From the NCBI GenBank assembly GCA_015680685.1, contig MNCI01000003.1:116526-180525 (forward strand): DNA of 64,000 bases, given 5' to 3'. A program made the position numbers and the translations under genes. Of the stretch, positions 1 to 8,045 are shown in pieces. The notes beneath the pieces are model-generated. The model made no database searches. It was given only the letters and a program-made list of their open reading frames with translations, and had not been told where the DNA came from. How positions within the stretch are numbered: position 1 is the stretch's first letter; each line of letters opens with the position of its first letter. This DNA comes from Gnetum montanum (Eukaryota; Streptophyta; Gnetopsida; Gnetales; Gnetaceae).

Positions 1-178
1 CCTCGAACTTACTTAACCATACACTGTGACAACAACAAGTAAGTCTGGGAAGACAACGATTAATTAACCCCAAGTGTTCCTTACAGCGTTTAGGCATTTA
101 GTCTGCGGAGTTCGACCGAATCGCGCATGCTATGCTCGTTTCGTATGGTTGAGTGTAGGGGTACCTCGCCACTCATCA
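1..178 (+). repeat. 3' end of a family-A gypsy LTR, cut by the window edge
   Basis: This is the terminal part of an LTR read on the plus strand. It ends GGTACCTCGCCACTCATCA at 178, as do the other family-A LTRs (815-1684, and inverted copies at 6926, 20286, 24492, 52012 and 57315). It also shares the conserved block with GGGAAGACAACG. No primer binding site follows. Instead the reading frame of the A0 third-ORF tail begins at once, so this looks like an LTR inserted into that ORF, not the 5' LTR of A0. The left half and its target duplication lie outside the window. Confidence 0.8.
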
Positions 179-179
179 A

Positions 180-627
180 ACAGCAAGTCGGCCCAAAAGT
201 GAGCTAGAAAAATAGGTAGCAACCACTTATGCATTATATGCAAAAGAGTTTGCAAATAGAAAAGATGCTTTACAAAAGTTCAATGTAGCAAACTCAGAAT
301 TGAAGGTGGTTAAAGCCAACTACCATGGACAAAGGGATGTTGCCTCAGACCTAGCTAGGAGATTAACATATTATCAAGAATTCAAAGAAAAATCTAGGGC
401 CTTTAAGGAAGAACGATGGTAATTTGCAGCTTAGTATGTGAAGGCAACTACCGTGCCCTTGGGATGTACTAGCACCAACACACATCGGTTCAGCATCATG
501 AATGGTACATGACTCAAGGATGGAAGAGGAAATATTGCATGCATTGCTTGATTGCTATAACTTTCACAAGCCTGGCGATAAAGGGAAGCACCTGATGGAA
601 AAGCCACCACCTCTGGGAACCACATGA
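180..627 (+). pseudogene. C-terminal tail of the family-A third ORF (coiled coil plus CPW motif)
   Basis: The frame starting at 180 gives a charged, helical, coiled-coil-like stretch (for example KEFANRKDALQKFNVANSEL). It aligns by eye with the coiled-coil part of the A1 third ORF near 8320-8560. There is an in-frame TAG at 213-215 and another stop at about 420. A one-base shift near 430-450 moves into the frame that carries CPWDV at 454-468 and a terminal TGA at 625-627 after a proline-rich end (PPPLGTT). The same CPW region and PPP-rich end are seen in A4, and a similar one in A1. The function is unknown. The copy is broken. Confidence 0.65.
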
Positions 628-799
628 GCTTCCCCGAATTATGTCTTATAATTTTGTGTCCGATTTTTGTAAAACATCACTATGGCATGTATAATTCCAT
701 TTGTTTGTTTATCTAAGTTAGTCAATAATTCCATACCTTCCACCAATTTTTGTAAAGAACTTGTTCCTCATTTTATTTAACTCAAGAACAAGTTTTCAT

Positions 800-814
800 T
801 TAGTTGTGGGGGTA
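800..814 (+). other. Polypurine tract of A0
   Basis: The sequence TTAGTTGTGGGGGTA lies directly before the TGATGAG start of the 3' LTR at 815. The same G-rich box precedes the 3' LTRs of A1 (7818-7831), A2 (25296-25310) and A4 (52807-52821) on their own strand. By position it would prime plus-strand DNA synthesis. The 172 bases between the ORF stop and this site hold nothing recognisable. Confidence 0.8.
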
Positions 815-1684
815 TGATGAGCCATCATTATGTCAGCCCCGATATCGGATACCTAATATCAAGGCTCCAATATCGGATACATGATATCGAGTTCCAATAC
901 ATTTGATATTGTCTCTTGTGTGTTCGCCTATAAATACAACACTTGGATGCATAGTTGGGATATAGTTTTAGTTCTCAATTTTTGATAATCTTTCTTAGAT
1001 TTCTAAATTCAAGTTTTTTTATTCCCCAATGCATGCTGCTGTGTGATGTTTGTAATTGTACAACACCTTTGTTCGAGTGTAACGTACTTGAACACATTAC
1101 ATGATTGAAAATAAAGATCAAGATTACTTCCATCATTACTACATTCACTTAGATTTATTATTGCTTTAATTATTTAATTAGTTACTATTTTCCTTAGTTA
1201 ATGTTTTCATTTATTAATATTTACTATTCCTGTTATTAAGCAAAATGAGTACGCCTTAATCACGAGCGCTTAAGTGTAAGTACTTGGTAATCCACTAATG
1301 TATCATTTGGCACAGCCAATGACGTACGCTTGGCAATCCCAATGGTAGTTATATGAAGTCCAAGGTATGTACAAATGATTGGGAATGGATACTCATCGCA
1401 CATAGGCTAGTTTAGATCTTATTTTCTATTGTTCATTAGCTTAATTAATTTATCTCTTTATCATCATTAGGAGAAACATAGGATTAGACAACATCATATG
1501 CCTCACTTTGGACTAAACCATATGTGACAAAGTTACCACTAGTCCATGTGGGAAGACAGCAAACTGCAATCAAAGCATAACAATCTAGATGCCACAACTA
1601 GTCCCATCCACAGAATTCAACTAGATCGTGTGTAAATGCTTGTGATTCATATGGTTGGGCATAGGGATACCTCGCCGCTCATCC
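815..1684 (+). repeat. 3' LTR of A0 (about 870 bp)
   Basis: The LTR begins TGATGAGCC and ends CGCCGCTCATC(C), close to the family ending CTCATCA. The U3 at 838-905 carries several GATATC/AATATC motifs. A TATA box (CTATAAATA) lies at 928-936, and AATAAAG at about 1110 may act in polyadenylation. No matching target duplication can be checked because the 5' end of A0 is outside the window. Confidence 0.85.
928..936 (+). promoter_or_regulatory. LTR TATA box
   Basis: CTATAAATA lies just downstream of the GATATC-rich U3 of the A0 3' LTR. The other family-A LTRs have the same arrangement, for example CTATAAATA at 6613-6621 in the plus-strand solo LTR. It would set the transcript start about 30 bases downstream. 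Confidence 0.6.
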
Positions 1685-2700
1685 TAACCACTGTAGCATG
1701 TATATCACCTAGGGTATAAATGGCATGATGACTTGAGCTCATCTTTGCCTTCCTCTGAATTATTGCTAGTAGTCTATTTAGGATTCCATAATTAAAAATT
1801 CCTTTTACAAAAATTTTTAATGTATAACTTAGCATTAACAACTAGAGTTGATCTAATGGATTGGGTTTTCAATGCCAAGATTTTTACAACTAAGCTAACA
1901 CTTACATTGTATATTGCTACATTTAAGATATTGAAAAAAAAAGTCATAATACTAATAAATGGAAGAATTGTAATAAATGTTGAATTATGTTGATGACTTT
2001 TGTCAACATTCAAGAATGAAAGTTAATGTCTAAAAGACTAAAATCATAAATTATGGAACACATAATAAGATGTACAGTTATACTATAGGCCATGAACATA
2101 GACTTAGCTTCCTCTTCCAAGTATCTTGGCCTAGAATACTCTTTTAATTATAAATAGGAACAATATTACTCAAAGAGTTACAAGTGGTATGAAAGTCTCA
2201 TTTGCTTTAAAAAGTAAATGTAAGAAGGAATTTATTCTAGCTTGGGATATCCAAAACAATTTTATCATGTCATTGTTCAATCAACTATTCTTTGTAGATT
2301 TGTTGTATAGGGTTGTGATCTATCAAATAAATATTAGAATTGGATAAAAGAAATTTAGAAGCTTTTTCTACTTATTGTATTTAAAGTAAAGAAATAGAAA
2401 AATATGATATTATGCTTCTAGAAGTAGAGATGATGCCCATACAAGTTGAAGTGATTTGTCAATTTATAACCTACACTCATCTTTCTACATCTTCATTGGA
2501 AAAATACTTCAATAAAATGATGATGGAAACCCTTGATAAAGGACGACTTCATGAGGAAGTTCTATCACTTAATAAATGAAATTTTCAAGAGTACATTGTT
2601 CATTCTAATCCTAAGCAAGTTTGCAAATTGGTAAAATAAATAGTATTTGATAAACTCTGGGAAAATATAGAAGGAAAAAAGTAGTTCTATTTAAATAGTA
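1685..2700 (+). pseudogene. LINE reverse-transcriptase fragment, heavily decayed
   Basis: From about 1975 the plus strand reads as the C-terminal part of a LINE RT, though shifts and stops force changes of frame. One recognisable stretch is a DDFC-like start followed by RMKVNV and KTKIINYGT, then a YLGLEYS-like segment near 2120 in another frame. The better-preserved LINE at 46-49 kb has the matching order (KFCKYTKMKV, then YIYLGVDCS). The bases from 1685 to about 1970 and after about 2640 show nothing clear. There is no tail or target duplication that I can define. The call rests on motif order only. Confidence 0.5.
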
Positions 2701-3030
2701 CTAGGGAAATCTTAATTCAAAGGTAAACTATTTATCTATTACTATTCTTCATCATTTTTGATGCATAATTAGAAGAGCATCAATGGGATCTCTCATCATC
2801 TAAGAGTTAAACAAGTAGATGGAGCACATTTCCCTATAATGTCTTACATTGGAGCACAATAGACATGGATGAGATAATCAATTGCAAATTTGGTTGGTTT
2901 GTGCCAAATGTTACCAAGATTGGTAATTCTTTTAATAATATTTTGAAAAGCCATAACATACATACTTCTACTATCCAATAGATCTTTATGTAATAAAGTT
3001 TCAATTTCACTTTCATTTTAAGTTTCATAA
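2701..3030. repeat. Dispersed repeat, copy 1 (copy 2 at 6175-6480)
   Basis: This stretch is collinear with 6175-6480. Shared blocks include the sequence around GGCATCTCATCATCT, a TTGCAAATTTGGTT block, AAAACTCATAACAT-like sequence and TCTACTATC(C/T)AATAGATCT. The copies are clearly diverged. No coding potential is visible and the repeat family is not recognised. Confidence 0.55.
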
Positions 3031-3720
3031 ATCTAAATATATGGCTATAACTCATAAATTTAAAATTTATAATTAGTATATTTAGAAAATTTTAAATAAG
3101 AACGAAAACATAAACTTATTTTAACATTAACTTGTAACTATTTTAACAAAATTAATATGTAAATAAATGATTAACTTTAGGTAATTTGAAAATTTCATAA
3201 ATGAAATGGACTTGTTTGTATTGACATTTAATGTGGAGACAGAGAAACATACAAATTCAATGCAGATCATTTTTCTTAAGCAGTGGATGAAATATAGATG
3301 CTTAATCTCTTTTTCACAAAGGCCTGAATATAAAACAGATTTTCTGAAATCCTTTTACAGAAGGTAGCGTCAAACTAAAACTTTTGGTTTAAGGTGGTCC
3401 GGATACAAAAAATGATAATTATCCTAAGAATAAAATACAGATTACACTATAAAAGCAACATAGCATATCATTTCAATAACAAAAGAAGCTTCAAAAACAA
3501 TAACAAAAAAGAATGACCTCATAGATTTGGAATGCCTTTCCAACTTTTTACCAATTCTAAATAACCTCTCCTTTCGTATAGGAAAAAGACAGGCTGTAGG
3601 CCTTAATATTTTGTATAGATTTTCCCTTCTTAAAGCGCTTCCTTGTTAACATATTTCTAAAAAAAGTACAGGGAACTAAAAGGTGAAAGAAAGGGTCAAC
3701 ATATTTCTAAAAATAAACTA
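3031..3720. other. AT-rich stretch without recognised features
   Basis: No open frame of useful length, no LTR terminus and no repeat partner was found here. It is unannotated AT-rich sequence. Confidence 0.6.
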
Positions 3721-4747
3721 CGCATGAGGAAAAGAAAGGTAAAAGAGAGGGCAGTGCTTAGATGCAACTTGCAAGCTTGTTTACTAGAAAACTGTATTAA
3801 TATGTTTGAATCTAATGCCAAGAGTCTTAACCTGAAAACTCTATTTGATTCTAGCGGACAAATTCATATTCTATTCTATCTCTTAACCAGTAAAGATCGA
3901 AATCGCAACTGTTGCTGCTGATGATTCTTGACGGTGATTGCAGGGCTAAAATTCTGTACGCAGTCGGTCGATTTGCAGTTGGCAGCCTTGGTTTTCTGCA
4001 GCTTTCTTGGTCGTCTGCGGGAACATAGTGTTCGAATCCAAGTCCCCGTCGGACGCCAGCCCTGGGAGTTACTTGTTTCGATGAATGCAGGCACGGGTAT
4101 TTATCTCGCGATTTCTTCTTCTCCGAGATAGATTTTCGTCGTGCTATATTGCACGAACTTGCAGAAGAAGTATTAAAGCGTGAACTTGCAGGTCTTTGCC
4201 TCCAGTAGTCCACGAGAATCGTCCTCCTATTCCAATTTCGACAGGACCTGGAATGCCTTGTCCGACACGAGACGAGAAGAATAGTGTCAGAGAGTTTAAT
4301 TGCGACTTTACGTTTAGCGCTGTTCAGGATTCTCCCTTATTTTCGAGAGTTTATTTGCTCTCTCGTCACCGGTTTGAACAGATTCTTAAATCTCAGTTCG
4401 CGGTCCTGAATTCAAGCCAAGGAAAAGATGCGTAAGAAAGCATGAATGCGATAGTCTCGTACTGGCGCTGCAAGAACTACAATAATGAAAATAAAACAAA
4501 TTAAATTAACAGTCCAATCAAGGACAATTAAAAATACTTCAAGAACAACATCGGTGCAATTTAAAAGAGTACAATAAATAATTCAAAATAAAATGTAAAT
4601 AATAATATTAAAAACTGTAAAAGTTATCTGTCACCACTGCTTCTGCGCTTGGAGATGGCATAGAGATGACAGAGAAAAAAATCTGTTGTTTGAAAGCAAA
4701 TAAATAAAAATAAACGATATGCATACAACCTGTCTTTATAGGCAGAA

Positions 4748-4833
4748 AGAGGGCGTTGGTCTCTACCGCATGGGCAGAAAAGAAAAGAAAAGAGGGCATT
4801 GGTCTCTACCGCATGGGCGGAAAAGAAAAGAAA
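4748..4833. repeat. Tandem duplication, 43-bp unit x2
   Basis: Two adjacent near-identical 43-bp units each carry TTGGTCTCTACCGCATGGGC followed by an A-rich AGAAAAGAAAAG run. They differ at a couple of bases. Confidence 0.85.
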
Positions 4834-5026
4834 ACGTATCTACTGTCTAAGACAGAAAACTTTCGTTCAACAATTGCTACTACAGGGCAAGCAACTGATG
4901 TTGATATTCACCGCGCGTTTCACACTTCTACCGATAGAAGAGACAAGACTGCCGAAAATGCCTCCACTGTCGGTGTTGCCTGCGAGCAGAACAAAAAATA
5001 GTCGGTGCAGACTCTGGCTCCTCCCC

Positions 5027-5093
5027 TGTTTATGTGAATTGACAAGGTATTTATACTCCCCTATTTATGTGAATTGACAAGGTATTTATAGAG
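5027..5093. repeat. Short tandem duplication, about 35-bp period
   Basis: TTTATGTGAATTGACAAGG followed by TATTTATA occurs twice in a row. Each copy ends in a TATA-like TATTTATA. Confidence 0.8.
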
Positions 5094-6030
5094 TTGGAGC
5101 AGGCTCGGGCATGAAATTCAAAAATGGAATCAACGGCTGTGAGATGAAAGGAAAGCAGATCTAGCAACATGTGTCCCATAAATAGTTAGCACGAGTTGAA
5201 TGTGTGTTGGATAGTTGCATTCTTTGACTAAGTTCAATGTATATGTGTTGGATAATTGTGCACGAGTTGGATGTGTGTTGAATAGTTGCATTGTTTGACC
5301 AGGTTCAATGCATTTTACAATTTATGGGTTATTCAAGCTCATGAAAGTACATTTAATTTAGACCATGAAAACTTGACATGTCAATACTATACGACTTCTG
5401 TTTTGTGATATTAAACTTGTTCAAACAAAGCCCTCCCTGAGAATCCCAAGGTACAAAACACAGCCAAACGCTGAAAGCTTTGGTACTTGGTAATATTGTT
5501 TGGGGAAACAAGTGCTACGGAGGAAGAAATGAAGAAAAATTGAACAGCACCAATATCAACATGGGCTAACAGTAGTCGTGATACAAGCGTAGGCTTCGAC
5601 AGAGTCGTGATACGAAAAACAGGAAAGGCTTTAATACGTTTAACTTGTTAATGTAATCAAACGGTCCGAAGATGATTTCTATAGTCCGCCTAAAACCCTA
5701 GTTGCTACTTAAGTATGTTTCACTTCTGCTAATCTTCGGAGGTAAAGGATTTGAGGATAGTTGGTTATTTTTCTGTAGGAGTCTTCGTATATATTTTACG
5801 ACGCTGACAGAGGGAATTTACCTGGGTCCGTTGGAAAATGTAACTTGCTTACCGTTGGTAAACGCGATCTTTAAAAAGGATTCTTTTCGTGCCTCGTGAT
5901 TCATTGTGGGCTTTTAAATTAAAGCGCAGGCTAGATATCCAATAAATTTCGGTTTTTTAAATAAAAAACATCTATGGAAAGCTTTTAAATGGTATCAAGG
6001 AAAGGAAAACCATTTATTTACTGTCATTTC

Positions 6031-6174
6031 TCATCATTTATGATGTAGAATTACAAATGTGAATGGCATCTCATCATCTCATCATTTATGATGTAGAATT
6101 ACAAATGTGAATGGCATCTCATCATCTCATCATTTATGATGTAGAATTACAAATGTGAATGGCATCTCATCATC
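6031..6174. repeat. Tandem repeat, 48-bp unit x3
   Basis: Three essentially identical 48-bp units lie at 6031-6078, 6079-6126 and 6127-6174. Each carries TTTATGATGTAGAATTACAA and ends CATCTCATCATC. The array sits at the left edge of dispersed repeat copy 2. Confidence 0.95.
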
Positions 6175-6496
6175 TCAAAGTTCAAATGAGCAGATGACTC
6201 AAAATCCTTCATGAATAACAAATATGCTAATTGTGCAACACAAATAGTATTGAAGATCAATACCACATGTTTCTACAATGTCATACATTTGAGCACATTA
6301 TATATAGATGAGATATTACAATTGCAAATTTGGTTTATTTGTTCTAAATTTTACTAAGAACACTTGGTAATTTTCTTAATGATGTTTTCAAAACTCATAA
6401 CATGTATATTTCTACTATCTAATAGATCTAAAGAATGTATAGATATAATAAAATGTCAATTTCAGTTTCAATTTCATAATGATGAAATTGAGGATA
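6175..6496. repeat. Dispersed repeat, copy 2 (copy 1 at 2701-3030)
   Basis: Collinear with 2701-3030, as described there. It forms the left flank into which the plus-strand solo LTR inserted at 6497-6501. Confidence 0.55.
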
Positions 6497-6501
6497 GTTA
6501 C

Positions 6502-6925
6502 TAATGAATCGTATTTTACATGAGCCCCGATATCGGGTACACGATATCAGGTATGCAATATCAGGCCCAAGATGCGATATTGGGCAAGCAATATCACGGG
6601 GTACTCTTGGGCCTATAAATATAGCCCTTAGGCACACGATTCAGTAGTAGTTTTGGAAGTCAAGTAGCAAAATTCTTGCAGTTTGTTAATTCGAGAGTTA
6701 GAATATTTTCCAAGTGTTCACAATAAGAGGTCTAAGTGTAATCTAATCTTTATTCAAACATTGATGTACCTAAACACACCATTGTGTTGGCAATAAAAAC
6801 GAGCTCTTTGATTCATCCTTACAGCATTTCAGACTTTCTTTCTTTATGCATTTATACATTGTGATTTCATGCAGTTCACATTTAACATTATTCATTCAGC
6901 AATTAATTTTGATTAATTAAGCAAC
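6502..6925 (+). repeat. Plus-strand solo LTR, segment 1 of 3 (target duplication GTTAC)
   Basis: The LTR starts TAATGAATCG, close to the family start TGATGAATC, directly after GTTAC at 6497-6501. It resumes at 20038-20280 and 21099-21278, where it ends CACTCATCA and is followed by GTTAC at 21279-21283. The summed length is about 850 bp, like the A0 LTR. The U3 carries GATATC motifs at 6528-6600 and a TATA box at 6613-6621. Two later insertions split it: element A1 and a second solo LTR. With direct repeats on both sides and no internal region, it is a solo LTR. Confidence 0.85.
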
Positions 6926-7817
6926 TGATGAGCGGCAAGGTGTCCCTACGCCCAACTATGTGAATCATGGGCGTTCACACACAACTCGGTCGATTTCTGT
7001 AGACTACAAGCACTTTGCATACACCAATACCCTAACCAGCAAAACCTTGTGTTAGAACGGTCGTTGTCTTCCCAACCTCACTTGTGATGTGTCTGATTGC
7101 GATGGTTAAGTGAGATTGAGGCAAATGATTTTTATGGTTTTTTTACTTATCTTCTAGGGTCTAATTCCTAGAATGAAATGTAAGAAATGGGATATTACAT
7201 AATCTATAATTATCCTAATCTATCTCTTAACTCTTCCTAGTATAAGTATCTGATCCCATCTTCCGTGCACATCCTGAGCATCCCCTAACCACTATTGGGC
7301 TACCAGACATTAAGCATCACTGGGTTGCCAAGTGATGGATTTACATTCGAGATGATCATATTTATGGTTTTTACAAGCTATAAAAGAGCAATAACAATTA
7401 AAGTAATAACAATGAAAACTTAAGGAATTATTAATGCATAAAAATATTAAACTATTGAATGCTTAAATGACTAAGTCCAATTGTTGCAAGGAATGCTTGA
7501 AAATCTCGTCTTTATTGCCGTTCACACTAATGAGCTCAGGTACATTAGTGCTCGAATAAAGAGCTGGACACCTTTCTCACACCTACTACAAGCACTTGGA
7601 AAATATTCTAACTCTCGCGGAGACAAACTACAAGAGCTTCGCTACAACTGCGAAAAAGGTACCTAAGTGTGGCGGAAGCATACTTATTTATAGGCTAGAA
7701 CAGGCTCAATGTAAACAGAGCCACGTAGACACATGGACAGATGCGTCGACACGACCGCGTATACGGGGCCCCGTATACGCAACCTAGTCGACGCATCGAC
7801 TGTTTAGCGCTTCATCA
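6926..7817 (-). repeat. 3' LTR of A1
   Basis: On the minus strand the LTR starts TGATGAAGCG at 7817 and ends GCCGCTCATCA at 6926. It pairs with 19131-20032. A TATA-like element sits on the minus strand at about 7683-7693. A 24-bp CpG-rich palindrome lies upstream of it at 7757-7780. Confidence 0.92.
7757..7780. promoter_or_regulatory. Perfect 24-bp palindrome in the A1 U3
   Basis: Two GCGTATACG arms flank a GGGCCC centre and form a perfect palindrome. In the 5' LTR the same site (19973-19994) keeps 22 bp, and the outermost base has changed as expected for CpG loss. It occupies the U3 position that GATATC motifs occupy in the other family-A LTRs. A role in promoter binding is inference. Confidence 0.7.
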
Positions 7818-7831
7818 TAGCCTCACGACTG
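7818..7831 (-). other. Polypurine tract of A1
   Basis: The minus strand reads CAGTCGTGAGGCTA directly before the 3' LTR start. It matches the TTAGTnnTGGGGGTA box of its relatives but with A and C interruptions in the G run. The roughly 215 bases to the third-ORF stop at about 8046 hold no other feature. Confidence 0.7.
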
Positions 7832-8045
7832 AGTAAAAACTCTTCCTCAAGTTTCATTACAATTTGGAAGGTATGAACTTCTTATTACAACACACATGAC
7901 ACAATACCAATTTTACCGATGCACCAAGTGCCCGAGTGTACAGAGAGGAACAAATTACAAAAATGGTAATGTTCAGAGACAAAATTGAACACCTCGACAA
8001 TCTTGGATTCTCTGCTATTCTCAAAGGTTCAACAATTGCTAGAGA

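Larger units (their letters stand above)
1..1684 (+). mobile_element. Gypsy LTR retrotransposon A0, 3' part
   Basis: This is the 3' end of a plus-strand family-A gypsy element: the tail of the third ORF, a polypurine tract and the 3' LTR. Everything upstream (gag, pol, 5' LTR) is outside the window. The inserted LTR at 1-178 interrupts it. Family membership rests on the LTR termini, the GATATC-rich U3 and the C-terminal CPW motif shared with A1 and A4. Confidence 0.75.
3721..6000. other. Less AT-rich island with no recognised gene; part shared with 26.4-26.6 kb
   Basis: This block is more GC-balanced than its surroundings. It contains short open frames on both strands (for example 3851-4213 minus and 4196-4435 plus), none of which resembles a family I know. 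The part at about 5190-5345, with repeated GTTGGATGTGTGTTG and GACCAGGTTCAATGCA, recurs at about 26500-26610 inside A2 next to a TATTTATAG box. The island may therefore be part of an unrelated, unrecognised LTR. A host 5' region is the alternative. Neither is proven. Confidence 0.35.

Noticed and set aside
838-905. Repeated GATATC motifs considered as a CRISPR-like or satellite array
   Set aside because: Spacing is irregular, units are 6-8 bp, and they recur only in LTR U3 regions, so they are promoter-region motifs of one retrotransposon family.
4027-4040. GTTCGAATCC resembling a tRNA B box
   Set aside because: No A box at the right distance and no acceptor-stem pairing upstream and downstream. 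Probably chance.
3851-4213. 120-residue minus-strand frame in the 3.7-6.0 kb island
   Set aside because: No recognisable domain, other frames overlap it on the opposite strand, and part of the island is shared with repeat sequence. Not supported as a gene.
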